A stretch of DNA of 64,000 nucleotides, taken from positions 1-64,000 of the forward strand of contig JAFUOI010000010.1 of assembly GCA_017482005.1 (NCBI GenBank). The letters are read 5' to 3'. The DNA is from Lachnospiraceae bacterium. GTDB taxonomy: Bacteria > Bacillota_A > Clostridia > Lachnospirales > Lachnospiraceae. Within the stretch, counting starts at the first letter, position 1; every line of letters begins with the position of its first letter. The translations under genes were made by a program, and so were the position numbers. Positions 1 to 8,305 of this stretch are shown in pieces. Under the pieces are notes generated by a model. It was not told the DNA's origin. It searched no databases and saw only the letters and a list, made by a program, of their open reading frames with translations.

Positions 1-222
1 ATTGGTAAAGTGCTTGGCCTTCCGGAAGAATTAGTGGAAAAGACACCGATAGATGGTCTTTGTGGCAAGACAGATGAGGAAAATTTGGGATTTACATATG
101 CCGAGTTGGATAAGTATATCAGAACCGGTGTTATGGAAGATACTGAGAAGAAAAGGCGTATTGACTTACTGCATGAGAAGAATTTGTTTAAGGTAAAGCC
201 GATGCTGGGATTTGAAATCTAG
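1..222 (+). CDS. nadE: NAD(+) synthase, 3' end only
   Basis: The reading frame is open from base 1 and stops at 222, so only the last 73 or so residues are in the window. The segment carries LVEKTPIDGLCGKTDEENLG followed by FTY and DKYIRTG, which I recognise as the C-terminal part of NAD synthetase, the enzyme that amidates deamido-NAD to NAD+ using ATP and ammonia. The 5' part lies upstream of the window, so it cannot be judged whether a glutaminase domain is present. No clear terminator follows directly; the first strong one is at 509-532. Confidence 0.85.
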   Translation: MGKVLGLPEELVEKTPIDGLCGKTDEENLGFTYAELDKYIRTGVMEDTEKKRRIDLLHEKNLFKVKPMLGFEI

Positions 223-412
223 TATAAAGAATTGATAAGGTGAGTAATCATTTGATCTTCTGCCTCGGAAAGAATGATATGAAGTTGAATTTTTCGTAGT
301 CTGTTTGGTTTGTTTTTTCGCATTTTTAATCGCTCCTTTTCTGAAAATAAGTGAGGGGTTTGCGAAAAAATGAAGCTTACGTAACTTGGCATAAGTTTTT
401 GTATCTTTTGAA

Positions 413-435
413 AAATTGGTACGTAATTGGTACGT
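413..435. repeat. Left copy of a 23-bp direct repeat with tandem TTGGTACG units
   Basis: AAATTGGTACG TAATTGGTACG T contains two ATTGGTACG units with an 11-bp period. A copy with two mismatches lies at 15293-15315, just before ychF. Similarity extends a few bases upstream (TTTTGAA in both). It could be an attachment-like repeat bounding the AT-rich accessory stretch, or a binding site present twice. Confidence 0.5.
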
Positions 436-508
436 GAAATGTTCGGGAGCCCGGGCGATGAGAAAAAATGAATATGGAGAATTGATTGGAAGATTAGTGA
501 TAATGATT

Positions 509-532
509 GGCGGGCGATGGCCCGCCTTTTTT
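509..532 (+). terminator. Intrinsic terminator (GGCGGGC stem)
   Basis: A 7-bp perfect stem GGCGGGC/GCCCGCC with loop GATG is followed by six T. Very similar GGCGGG stems recur at 12411 and 14272. It could end nadE transcription after a long 3' region. Confidence 0.8.
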
Positions 533-581
533 GATTTAGTCAAGGGGAATATTCTATCCTGATAATCAATTTTATGTGAAT

Positions 582-617
582 GTTACTTTTTGGGACATAA
601 TCGAATATGTGTCCAAA
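582..617. promoter_or_regulatory. Palindromic operator candidate, copy 1
   Basis: GTTACTTTTTGGGACA (582-597), a 12-bp spacer, then TGTCCAAA (610-617) form an imperfect inverted repeat (TTTGGGACA/TGTCCAAA). The same block with the same 12-bp spacer is found at 6895-6930 and, inverted, at 10381-10413. The palindrome ends 23 bp before a TATAAT at 638-643. The base run where a -35 box should be (AAAGAA) is poor, so the bound protein may assist or block this promoter. The nearest candidate regulator is the TetR protein at 7702. Confidence 0.65.
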
Positions 618-659
618 GAAATATTTTAAGAATAAGATATAATAATAGATAGATTAGGA

Positions 660-700
660 AAGCGAAATTTGTTTGCACAGGCAGGTGAGTTTCGCTTTTT
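660..700 (+). terminator. Leader hairpin with T-run upstream of the acyltransferase
   Basis: AAGCGAAA (660-667) pairs with TTTCGCTT (690-697); an inner TTGC/GCAG hairpin with loop ACAG is separated by internal bulges, and five T follow. It resembles the 3' portion of the Mn2+ riboswitch at 7059-7101, sharing GGTGAGTTTCG. It lies between the TATAAT box and the start codon at 729, so it may act as an attenuator. No GGGGAGUAG core is seen 5' of it, so a full riboswitch is not supported. Confidence 0.45.
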
Positions 701-728
701 GTTGTGACAATGAGGGAATAAAAAAGGT

Positions 729-1505
729 ATGGAGAAAGTAATATATTATCAAAACGAATTAGAAGATGAGTTTTCACAGGCAAAAATTTCCCCAAAGAAA
801 ATTGACGGGACCTATCGCTATGAAGGTGGAGTGAGTCGGAAACCGGGAAGAATTATTTTTTATCACATCCTTGCAAAGCCCATTGCTTTTTTGTTTTTAA
901 AGATAAAATATCATCACAAAATTGTGAATAAAGAATGTTTGAAGAATGTGAAAAATACCGGGTTTTTCCTGTACGGAAATCATACAAACGCAATTGCAGA
1001 TGCGCTGATACCTACGATGATCGCTCATCCTGTCGGGGTATATGTGATTGTGCATGCAAATAATGTTTCCATGCCTGTATTAGGGAAAGTGACTCCGTGT
1101 TTGGGGGCTTTGCCGTTACCGGATGATAAAGATGCTATGAAACATTTTAATGCAGCAATAAATAATGTAATTCGAAAGAAACAGTGTATTGCCGTTTATC
1201 CGGAAGCACATATTTGGCCGTATTATACGAAAATACGGAATTTCAAAGACAGCTCATTCCGTTATCCGGTCGGATGTAAAGTTCCGGTGTTTTGTTTTAC
1301 AAATACCTATCAAAAAAGAAGATGGGGAAAAACACCGAAGATAGTTACTTATGTGGACGGACCGTTCTGGCCGGATGAAAAATTGCCGGTAAAGGAGCAA
1401 AAACAAAAATTGCATCAAAGTGTTATGAATTCCATGAAGGAATTCTGCAAAAACAGCAATGTGGAAGTCATTAAGTATATCAATAAAGAGGAACAGACAG
1501 TATGA
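729..1505 (+). CDS. PlsC-like lysophospholipid acyltransferase family protein
   Basis: A 258-residue protein of the PlsC/1-acylglycerol-phosphate acyltransferase type, which moves an acyl chain onto a lipid or glycolipid hydroxyl at the membrane. The block I motif is GNHTNAIADAL: His85 is followed by five residues before Asp91, whereas the usual motif is HX4D. Block III looks like VYPEAHIWP near residue 157. A hydrophobic stretch at about residues 40-57 may anchor it. It is the first gene of a three-gene operon: its stop overlaps the next start (ATGA, 1502-1505). Both partners are GT8 glycosyltransferase-type proteins, so the substrate is probably a glycolipid or polymer made by them. The precise acceptor is not known. 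Confidence 0.7.
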   Translation: MEKVIYYQNELEDEFSQAKISPKKIDGTYRYEGGVSRKPGRIIFYHILAKPIAFLFLKIKYHHKIVNKECLKNVKNTGFFLYGNHTNAIADALIPTMIAHPVGVYVIVHANNVSMPVLGKVTPCLGALPLPDDKDAMKHFNAAINNVIRKKQCIAVYPEAHIWPYYTKIRNFKDSSFRYPVGCKVPVFCFTNTYQKRRWGKTPKIVTYVDGPFWPDEKLPVKEQKQKLHQSVMNSMKEFCKNSNVEVIKYINKEEQTV

Positions 1506-2335
1506 ATCTACTATTTTCGGGAAATGACAAGGTTTTCGACGGAATACTGACATGCCTGCTTTCGATATTTAAGCGGACAGAAGTAAAAGAGCCGTTTGCT
1601 ATTTACATATTGACGATGGATGTGTCGAGAATCCGGTCGGAATATATTGCGGTGAAAGATGAGAAAATAGCATATTTAGAAGAAATTGCAAAAGCATACA
1701 ATCCGGGAAATGAAATTATCAAGATAGATGTGACAGATCTTTATGAAAAAGAATTCGGAGGTTCACCAAATGAGCAATGCTACTGTTCGCCCTATACGCT
1801 TCTACGGTTATTTGCCGATTTGATTCCTCAAATACCGGATAAGATTTTATATCTGGATGTGGATATTCTTTTTAATAGGGATATCAAGCTGCTATACGAT
1901 ACTGAGCTGGAAGGGTATGAATATGCGGCGGCCAGAGATCATTACGGTAAATATTTGCTGCACCCGAATTATATCAATGCGGGAGTATTGCTGTTTAATA
2001 TGAAAGAGGCAAAGCGGACTGGTTTGTTTGAAAATGCAAGAGAACTTATTAAGAGGAAAAAACTTCTTTTTGCCGATCAAAGTGCGATATACAGAAGCAC
2101 GACGAGGAAAAAGATGTTACCGCAAAAATTCAACGACCAAAAATTTTTGCATAAGCACACAGTAGTAAGACATTTTTCAAAACGCCTGTTTTATCTGCCG
2201 TATCCGCATACGGCCAATATAAAACAATGGGATGTAACAAAGGTGCATATGGTGTTCCGGTATCATCAATTTGATGATGTGTTATATGAGTATATTTATT
2301 TGAGGGAGAAATACGAGCATGAAAGAGAAAGTTAG
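1502..2335 (+). CDS. Glycosyltransferase family 8 protein
   Basis: A 277-residue GT8-type retaining glycosyltransferase that should use a nucleotide sugar and a divalent metal. The DXD metal motif is Asp119-Val-Asp121 in ILYLDVDILF. NYINAGVLLFN near residue 160 matches the conserved GT8 NAGV block, and FADQSAI follows. The C-terminal HxxxxKPW block of the family is weak here (HTANIKQWD), so acceptor handling may differ. It starts inside the stop of the acyltransferase (ATGA) and its 3' end overlaps the next gene by 17 bases, so the three genes are translationally coupled. No signal peptide or membrane segment is evident; it is probably cytoplasmic. Confidence 0.8.
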   Translation: MNLLFSGNDKVFDGILTCLLSIFKRTEVKEPFAIYILTMDVSRIRSEYIAVKDEKIAYLEEIAKAYNPGNEIIKIDVTDLYEKEFGGSPNEQCYCSPYTLLRLFADLIPQIPDKILYLDVDILFNRDIKLLYDTELEGYEYAAARDHYGKYLLHPNYINAGVLLFNMKEAKRTGLFENARELIKRKKLLFADQSAIYRSTTRKKMLPQKFNDQKFLHKHTVVRHFSKRLFYLPYPHTANIKQWDVTKVHMVFRYHQFDDVLYEYIYLREKYEHERES

Positions 2336-4112
2336 GTTATGGAACGGAAAGAAAATAATACCTATTTTTTTGGCTGCAGATGATACCTATGTAAAATATA
2401 TGATGGTGACGATACGGTCCGTTATTGCCAATACAACGGAAAAATATCAGTATAATTTACATATCCTGCATACGGACATATCCGGAGATAATCAGGCCAT
2501 AGTACGGAAGATGGAAACGTCAAATTGCAAAATCAGTTTTGTAGATGTAAGCGACGAACTAAAAAAGATTGAAAAGAAAATTTCACTTCGGGATTATTAT
2601 ACGGCAACAACTTATTATCGGATTTTTATCGCAGATTTATTTCCGGAGTATGACAAAGTGATATATATAGATAGCGATACCATTCTTTTGACGGATATTG
2701 CGGAATTGTACCAGTATCATCCGGGGAAAAATTATGTGGGCGCAGTCCGTGATCAGCTTGTGGTACAGCAAGATATTTACGGAGATTATGTAGAGAAAGT
2801 TCTGGGCATTTCAAGAGGCGCGTACTTTAATGCAGGGGTTGTATTAATTAACTGTGAGCAGTTTAGAGAGAAAAATATGTTAAAGCAATTTATTGAACTG
2901 CTGAACATATATACCTTTGTAGTGGCACAGGATCAGGACTATCTGAATATTCTTTGTAGCGACCGTGTTTTATGGATTGATCCCCGATGGAATGTACAAA
3001 TGATGGGAGAGATTCCGTATAAAGAGGAGAGTATAAAGCTGGTGCATTATAACCTTGCAACGAAACCTTGGCATTATAAGGGATGTCGGCTGGGCAAATA
3101 TTTTTGGGAATATGCAAAGCAGACGGAGAATTATGAACAGCTGAAGGATATCTTAAACGCATATACAAAAGAAGATGAAGAAAAAGATAAATCTTATGGA
3201 GCGAACTTGCAAAATCTTGCAGTAGCCGAAATCAGAAATATCAATAACTATTATAATATGTTCGGTAAAAATGAGCCGATTAAACTGACAAGAACCGAAG
3301 TACTTCGCAGGATTGAGAAATACGAAAAGGCGGGTATATTTGACAAGGATGTGGAAGATGATCCGCCGGGAAGAGAATTGCTGCCTTCAGAAGTAGATTA
3401 TTTGCGAAAGAACATGAAAAACAGATTTCGCACACGGTATGCATTTAAAATTGCGCATTGGTTTATCGGTGTTTTGATGCAGAAAAAGCAATTTGTTATA
3501 AAGGAGATTAAGGGCATCGAAAATATGAGAAATCTAAAATGCGGAGCAATCATTACCTGCAACCATTTTAATGCCTTTGACAGCTTTGCTATGCAGCTGA
3601 CTTATGAAAAATCCGGACAACGTAAAAGAAAGTTATTCCGTGTTATCAGTGAAGCAAATTACACTGCATTTCCGGGATTTTACGGTTTTTTGATGAGAAA
3701 CTGTAACACGTTGCCATTAAGTTCTAACGGGCTTACCATGAAAAAATTTATGATGGCCGTAAAGAAAATTTTGCAGAAGGGACATTTTATCCTGATTTAT
3801 CCGGAACAGAGTATGTGGTGGAATTATCGGAAACCGAAACCGCTGAAAAAAGGGGCATTTACATTTGCGGCCGGCAATAAAGTTCCGGTGTTGCCGTGTT
3901 TTATTACAATGGAAGATACGGATGTAATGGACGGAGATGGGTATCCGGTACAGGCATATACAGTGCATGTGGCACCGCCGATCTATCCGGATAAGAATAA
4001 AAGCAAGGCAGAGAATGTGACTATGATGATGGAGAAAAATTATGCCGTGTGGAAAGAGATATATGAAGAGACTTATAAAATACCTTTAAGTTATACTTTC
4101 GAGGAAGAGTGA
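2319..4112 (+). CDS. GT8 glycosyltransferase fused to a PlsC-like acyltransferase
   Basis: A 597-residue two-domain protein. Residues about 10-265 are GT8: DXD at Asp118-Ser-Asp120 (IDSDTILL), YFNAGVVLIN near 167, and a good HYNLATKPW block near 245. A charged linker of about 100 residues follows. Residues about 370-590 are PlsC-like: CNHFNAFDSF gives a canonical HX4D (His416, Asp421), and LIYPEQSMWW is the block III equivalent. One chain therefore carries sugar transfer and acyl transfer. The preceding genes encode the same two activities separately. I infer synthesis of an acylated glycolipid or acylated glycan, but the product cannot be read from sequence. A bidirectional terminator follows. 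Confidence 0.8.
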   Translation: MKEKVRLWNGKKIIPIFLAADDTYVKYMMVTIRSVIANTTEKYQYNLHILHTDISGDNQAIVRKMETSNCKISFVDVSDELKKIEKKISLRDYYTATTYYRIFIADLFPEYDKVIYIDSDTILLTDIAELYQYHPGKNYVGAVRDQLVVQQDIYGDYVEKVLGISRGAYFNAGVVLINCEQFREKNMLKQFIELLNIYTFVVAQDQDYLNILCSDRVLWIDPRWNVQMMGEIPYKEESIKLVHYNLATKPWHYKGCRLGKYFWEYAKQTENYEQLKDILNAYTKEDEEKDKSYGANLQNLAVAEIRNINNYYNMFGKNEPIKLTRTEVLRRIEKYEKAGIFDKDVEDDPPGRELLPSEVDYLRKNMKNRFRTRYAFKIAHWFIGVLMQKKQFVIKEIKGIENMRNLKCGAIITCNHFNAFDSFAMQLTYEKSGQRKRKLFRVISEANYTAFPGFYGFLMRNCNTLPLSSNGLTMKKFMMAVKKILQKGHFILIYPEQSMWWNYRKPKPLKKGAFTFAAGNKVPVLPCFITMEDTDVMDGDGYPVQAYTVHVAPPIYPDKNKSKAENVTMMMEKNYAVWKEIYEETYKIPLSYTFEEE

Positions 4113-4131
4113 TGAATGCTTTGAAAATGAA

Positions 4132-4155
4132 AAGGGCGCTGTTTGAAGCGCCCTT
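4132..4155. terminator. Bidirectional terminator
   Basis: Perfect 9-bp inverted repeat AAGGGCGCT/AGCGCCCTT with loop GTTTGA, lying between the convergent GT8-acyltransferase gene and the Ca2+ ATPase gene. T-rich or A-rich flanks lie on both sides. Confidence 0.8.
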
Positions 4156-4171
4156 AATTTATTACATATAT

Positions 4172-6787
4172 TCAGTGATGATGTCCGGTTAAGCCAAATG
4201 CCTTTGCGATTTCCATAACCACTACAGGAATAAAGGCTAAGCCTAATCCTTTCAAGTATAAGTTTGCCGGTAAAGTAATTAATCCAAATGCAATAGATAA
4301 TGGAGTGAAGAGCACCAGACAAACAAGAAGGATGGAGATGAGTGTTGCCCAGTTGAGTTTGTGGTTTGTAAATACACCGGTTTGAAACAGAGAATGTTCA
4401 GAGCGCATATTAAAGGAATGTATAATCTGTGAAAGCGCCAGTACCATAAAAGCCAGTGTTTGTCCGCCTGCAAGCTGACCTGTGACATTTTCGCCCATCC
4501 GGAAGCCGATCAGTGATAAGATACCGAACATAATTCCCTGAAGGACAATGCGGATACCGTATCCATGGGCAAAAAGACTTTCTTCTTTTGGTTTTGGCTT
4601 TTGAACCATGACATCGTCTTCTACAGATTCCATTCCCAATGCGATGGCCGGTAAGCTATCGGTAACTAAATTGAGCCAAAGAAGCTGCATGGACAGAAAT
4701 GGAGATTTGTGCCATAAAATCATGGAGGTAAATACAGCAACAACTTCCCCAATATTGGTACCGAGGAGGAATCCGACCGCCTTCTTGATATTGGCATAGA
4801 TACCTCTTCCTTCACGGACCGCATCTACAATCGTAGCAAAGTTATCGTCGGTCAAAGTCATATCTGCAGCACCTTTTGCAACATCCGTTCCGGTGATGCC
4901 CATAGCACAGCCAATATCTGCAGCCTTTAGGGCAGGAGCATCGTTGACACCATCTCCGGTCATGGCAACCACATGATTTTTGCGTTGCCATGCTTTTACA
5001 ATACGAATTTTGTTCTCCGGTGAAACACGGGCATATACGGCAATGTTCTCTATTTCCCGATCTAAATCAGCATCATTCATATGATCCAGATCCGCGCCGG
5101 TAATGGCTTTATCGCCATCTTGAAAAATACCTAATTCTTTAGCAATTGCGGAAGCGGTAATGACATGGTCCCCGGTAATCATGACCGGTTTAATACCTGC
5201 TTGGCGACAGGTTGCAACTGCGACCTTTGCCTCAGGTCGCGGAGGGTCGATCATACCCAACATACCCATAAAGGTTAAATCATATTCCAGTTCTTCCGGT
5301 TTTGCAGTTACAGGAAGCGAATATAATTCTTTGTATGCTACCGCAATTACACGAAGCGCCTGACTACTCATTTCAGAGTTTATACTTTGTGCGGTAACCA
5401 AGTCGCCGCTTATGCATCGGGAAGCCATAACATCAAAGGCACCTTTTACAATGGCAATGTATTTTCCGTTGATTTTGTGTACCGTAGTCATGAGCTTCCG
5501 GTCGGAATCGAAAGGAAGTTCTATAAGCCTTGGATATTGTTTGTTTAAATCTTCTTTGTGCAGATTATTTTTATATGCAGCAAGAACAATTGCCGTCTCA
5601 GTCGGATCGCCGATATGCTGCTCTTCTGTGTCGTGAAAAATAACAGAACCGTCACAACAAAGGGTGGCATATTGTAAAAGCCTTTTTACGTCAGAGGAGT
5701 TGATGTCGCAAATATTTTCAGATTTGTTACGTCCGTCACAGTAAGCTTTTACTAAGGTCATTTTATTTTGTGTAAGAGTGCCTGTTTTATCAGAACAGAT
5801 GACAGAAGCGCTGCCAAGTGTTTCAACGGCGGGCAATCTGCGTATGAGGGCATTTTTGCTTACCATACGTTGAACACCGATGGACAAAACAATTGTTACA
5901 ATAGCAGGAAGACCTTCAGGAATTGCAGAAACCGCAAGAGATACTGCAGTCATAAATATCTCAATGGCAGGGATACCATTTGCCAATCCTACAAAAAATA
6001 TAATCCCACAGGCTGTAAGAGCCAGAATACCAAGATATTTTCCGAGCTGTGCTAATTTCTGCTGGAGCGGAGTTTGCATATTATCCTCGGCATCTAATAA
6101 ATTGGCAATTTTCCCCATTTCGGTATTCATACCTGTCGAAGTGACAACGGCAAGTGCAGTGCCATAGGTAATGCTGCATCCGGAAAAGACCATGTTTTGC
6201 CTGTCGCCTAAAGGTGCATTTGCATCTACAATGACAGAAGCATCTTTTTCGGAAGGAACAGACTCTCCGGTTAGTGCAGATTCTTCACTTTTTAATCCGG
6301 CGCTTTTTATCAGTCTTGCATCTGCCGGAATAAAGTCGCCTGCTTCCAAACGGATAATATCTCCGGGCACTAATCGGGAGGCATCTATGATGGACTCTTC
6401 GCCGTCACGGATGACACGTGCATGGGGAGCAGACAGGTTTTGTAAGGCTTCCAAGGCTTTTTCGGCTTTGCTTTCCTGTACAACGCCCATGATGGCATTT
6501 AAAATAACAATGAATAAGATTAAGACAGGTTCAAAAAATTCTTTTGGATTTCCTTCCATGCAGGCAATGATGAAAGAAATAACAGCAGCAACAATCAGGA
6601 TTAAAATCATTATGTCTTTGAATTGGTCCTGAAACCGCTGGAAGTTTGTTTTCTGTTTCTTTTCGGCTAATTTGTTTTTACCGTGTTTTACTAATAAGAT
6701 ATCTATGGCGGAGCTGTTTAGACCGGATTCGGGGTCAGAGGATAGCTCACCGATAACTGTGTCAATGGGCTTGCTGTGATATGTCAT
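4172..6787 (-). CDS. P-type Ca2+-transporting ATPase (P2A, SERCA-like)
   Basis: An 871-residue cation pump of normal length for bacterial SERCA-type ATPases. It carries the N-terminal cation ATPase domain, TGES in the actuator loop (about residue 176), PEGLP in TM4, the phosphorylation motif [10 protein letters not shown] with Asp333, and [13 protein letters not shown] in the hinge. About ten membrane segments are visible. The C-terminus ends GLTGHHH, a histidine-rich tail. These enzymes export Ca2+ (sometimes Mn2+) from the cytoplasm at the cost of ATP. It is divergent from mntP, and operator copy 2 lies in the shared upstream region, which suggests common control with Mn2+ and Ca2+ exporters nearby. 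Confidence 0.92.
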   Translation of the reverse strand: MTYHSKPIDTVIGELSSDPESGLNSSAIDILLVKHGKNKLAEKKQKTNFQRFQDQFKDIMILILIVAAVISFIIACMEGNPKEFFEPVLILFIVILNAIMGVVQESKAEKALEALQNLSAPHARVIRDGEESIIDASRLVPGDIIRLEAGDFIPADARLIKSAGLKSEESALTGESVPSEKDASVIVDANAPLGDRQNMVFSGCSITYGTALAVVTSTGMNTEMGKIANLLDAEDNMQTPLQQKLAQLGKYLGILALTACGIIFFVGLANGIPAIEIFMTAVSLAVSAIPEGLPAIVTIVLSIGVQRMVSKNALIRRLPAVETLGSASVICSDKTGTLTQNKMTLVKAYCDGRNKSENICDINSSDVKRLLQYATLCCDGSVIFHDTEEQHIGDPTETAIVLAAYKNNLHKEDLNKQYPRLIELPFDSDRKLMTTVHKINGKYIAIVKGAFDVMASRCISGDLVTAQSINSEMSSQALRVIAVAYKELYSLPVTAKPEELEYDLTFMGMLGMIDPPRPEAKVAVATCRQAGIKPVMITGDHVITASAIAKELGIFQDGDKAITGADLDHMNDADLDREIENIAVYARVSPENKIRIVKAWQRKNHVVAMTGDGVNDAPALKAADIGCAMGITGTDVAKGAADMTLTDDNFATIVDAVREGRGIYANIKKAVGFLLGTNIGEVVAVFTSMILWHKSPFLSMQLLWLNLVTDSLPAIALGMESVEDDVMVQKPKPKEESLFAHGYGIRIVLQGIMFGILSLIGFRMGENVTGQLAGGQTLAFMVLALSQIIHSFNMRSEHSLFQTGVFTNHKLNWATLISILLVCLVLFTPLSIAFGLITLPANLYLKGLGLAFIPVVVMEIAKAFGLTGHHH

Positions 6788-6894
6788 AAAAGTTACCTCC
6801 TTAGGTTTGATAATTATAATTATACGAAGGGATTATGTGGGGTGCATTAGACCAAAAAAGAAGTTTGTCTGAAATTTTCCCTTATATTAAAAAT

Positions 6895-6930
6895 GTTACT
6901 TTTTGGGACAAATATACAAAAGTGTCCAAA
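6895..6930. promoter_or_regulatory. Palindromic operator candidate, copy 2
   Basis: GTTACTTTTTGGGACA at 6895-6910, a 12-bp spacer and TGTCCAAAA at 6923-6931. The 16-bp left block is identical to copy 1. It lies between the divergent Ca2+ ATPase gene and mntP, 22 bp upstream of the mntP -35 box. On the minus strand TTGTCC and TAATAT, 17 bp apart, overlap it and could be the ATPase promoter. Confidence 0.65.
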
Positions 6931-6949
6931 ATGATAAGGACAAAATTTG

Positions 6950-6978
6950 TTGAGAAAAGGAATTTATAATGGTATAAT
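6950..6978 (+). promoter_or_regulatory. Promoter of the mntP riboswitch transcript
   Basis: TTGAGA at 6950-6955 and TATAAT at 6973-6978 are separated by 17 bp. A second TATAAT at 6965-6970 is off spacing. Transcription would start near 6985, at the 5' edge of the riboswitch. Confidence 0.75.
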
Positions 6979-6979
6979 T

Positions 6980-7102
6980 GCGACAATAAGGGAGTAGTCA
7001 GCACAGAAAGTGTGGCTGGATTCAACATCATGGAACAATTCCTGGACCAGCATGAAATGGCGAGACTTATCTACGATTGTAGGTGAGTTTCGTCTTTTTT
7101 TA
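6980..7102 (+). ncRNA. yybP-ykoY-type manganese riboswitch with terminator platform
   Basis: The leader has the hallmarks of the yybP-ykoY family: the 5' loop AAGGGAGTAG (6988-6997), a P2 stem (TCAGC/GCTGG), the TCAACATCA segment (7022-7030), and the second loop GGCGAGACTTA (7059-7069) stacked on a CTAC/GTAG hairpin. GGCGAGAC (7059-7066) pairs with GTTTCGTC (7087-7094) ahead of seven T, giving a terminator-like expression platform. Members of this family bind Mn2+ and commonly sit before mntP, as here. Assignment is from motif reading, not from a covariance search. Confidence 0.85.
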
Positions 7103-7131
7103 TATACGTCAGATAATGCGGAGGATGTGTA

Positions 7132-7689
7132 ATGAGTTTTTTTGAGTTGTTTTTTATTGCGGTAGGTCTGTCGATGGATGCGTTGGCAATTTCCGTTTGT
7201 AAGGGACTTTCGGTGGAAAAGATACAAAAGAAACACATGATAATAACCGGATTATGGTTCGGTGGTTCACAGGCTGTTATGCCACTTGTAGGATATATAT
7301 TGGGGGCAAGCTTTCAATCTTTTGTGGAAAACATTGATCATTGGATAGGATTTGTTTTGTTGACAATTATCGGAATTCATATGATTAAGGAATCCGGAGA
7401 GGAGATAAAAAAACTTGATGATTCCTTTGCGGCGAAGGTTATGTTCCCTTTGGCGATTGCAGATAGTATTGACGCACTTGCAGCCGGCGTGACATTTGCG
7501 TTTAGAGAAATACATATTCTGCCTGTTGTTTTGCTGATTGGTATAACCACATTTGTTCTATCAGCATTTGGGGTAAAAGTCGGAAGCAAGTTCGGGGAAA
7601 GATATAAATCCGGGGCAGAAGTGCTGGGTGGAATTATTTTGATTATCATGGGCACCTCTATTTTGTTGCAGGATTTAGGAATACTTTAG
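7132..7689 (+). CDS. mntP: Manganese efflux pump MntP
   Basis: A 185-residue integral membrane protein with six predicted segments and the MntP/YebN two-repeat organisation. The opening FELFFIAVGLSMDALAISV and the second repeat PLAIADSIDALAAGVTFAF each carry the conserved D-A-L/A motif with acidic residues in the membrane. The family exports Mn2+ to relieve manganese excess. The Mn2+ riboswitch just upstream supports the call independently. The TetR regulator starts 12 bp after its stop, so both are probably on one transcript. Confidence 0.93.
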   Translation: MSFFELFFIAVGLSMDALAISVCKGLSVEKIQKKHMIITGLWFGGSQAVMPLVGYILGASFQSFVENIDHWIGFVLLTIIGIHMIKESGEEIKKLDDSFAAKVMFPLAIADSIDALAAGVTFAFREIHILPVVLLIGITTFVLSAFGVKVGSKFGERYKSGAEVLGGIILIIMGTSILLQDLGIL

Positions 7690-7701
7690 GGAGACGATAA
7701 A

Positions 7702-8241
7702 ATGGCAGATTCAAATATTACAAAACGGGCATTGGCAGCTTCATTGAAGGTATTGATGGAGGAAAAGCCGTTTGAGAAAATTAATGTCGGAGATATATGT
7801 GAAAGATGTGATATGAACCGAAAAAGTTTTTATTATCATTTTAAAGATAAATATGATTTGGTGAATTGGATTTTTGACACAGAATTTATTGCGGTGGCGC
7901 GTACAAAGAAATATGAAGATATGTGGGATTTATTAAACGCGATGAGTAATTTTTTCTATGAAAACCGGAATTTTTACCGTAAAGCCTTATGTATTAAAGG
8001 ACAAAATTCCTTTTCTGATCATTTCAAAGAATTAATTGTACCTGTCATTTCCGATAGAATTCAAAGTGTTTCTGATGAAGAAATCCTGGATTTTCAAGTT
8101 GCATTTATTGCTGATGCAGTAGTGATTGCAATTCAAAGATGGCTTGTTGAGAATGCTTCGATCGGACCGGAAGAGTTTGTGAGACAAATTAAATTGAGCA
8201 TAAGATATATCGTTGTCAGATATAAGGATATGGAAATTTAA
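7702..8241 (+). CDS. TetR/AcrR family regulator (DhaS-like)
   Basis: A 179-residue DNA-binding protein. Residues about 5-50 form the TetR helix-turn-helix, with INVGDICERCDMNRKSFYYH and FKDKYDLVNWI matching the recognition helix and following helix. The C-terminal half resembles the TetR_C domain of DhaS-type members (WLVENASIGPEEFVRQIK). The gene sits directly after mntP with a GGGAGA ribosome site. It is the only TetR protein in the region and lies amid three copies of one long palindrome (582, 6895, 10381), so I infer that it binds them. What ligand or signal it senses is unknown; metal or membrane stress would fit its neighbours. Confidence 0.85.
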   Translation: MADSNITKRALAASLKVLMEEKPFEKINVGDICERCDMNRKSFYYHFKDKYDLVNWIFDTEFIAVARTKKYEDMWDLLNAMSNFFYENRNFYRKALCIKGQNSFSDHFKELIVPVISDRIQSVSDEEILDFQVAFIADAVVIAIQRWLVENASIGPEEFVRQIKLSIRYIVVRYKDMEI

Positions 8242-8252
8242 CAATGCATAAG

Positions 8253-8298
8253 AAATCCCTATTGTTCAATGTGCTTAGTGAACAATAGGGATTTTTGC
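8253..8298. terminator. Bidirectional terminator, 16-bp perfect stem
   Basis: AAATCCCTATTGTTCA (8253-8268) and its exact complement TGAACAATAGGGATTT (8279-8294) flank a 10-nt loop. It separates the convergent tetR and exchanger genes and has T or A runs on both sides. Confidence 0.9.
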
Positions 8299-8305
8299 TC
8301 TTGTG

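Larger units (their letters stand above)
223..728. other. 506-bp gene-free stretch between nadE and the acyltransferase operon
   Basis: No reading frame here resembles a protein. The stretch holds, in order, a tandem TTGGTACG repeat (413-435), a GC-rich terminator (509-532), a long palindromic operator candidate (582-617), a TATAAT box (638-643) and a leader hairpin with a T-run (660-700). Bases 223-405 show nothing recognisable beyond AT-rich sequence. Confidence 0.7.

Noticed and set aside
166..543. Minus-strand 125-residue reading frame over the nadE end and following gap
   Set aside because: It lacks a ribosome site, overlaps a clear terminator and the tandem repeat, and its translation resembles no protein.
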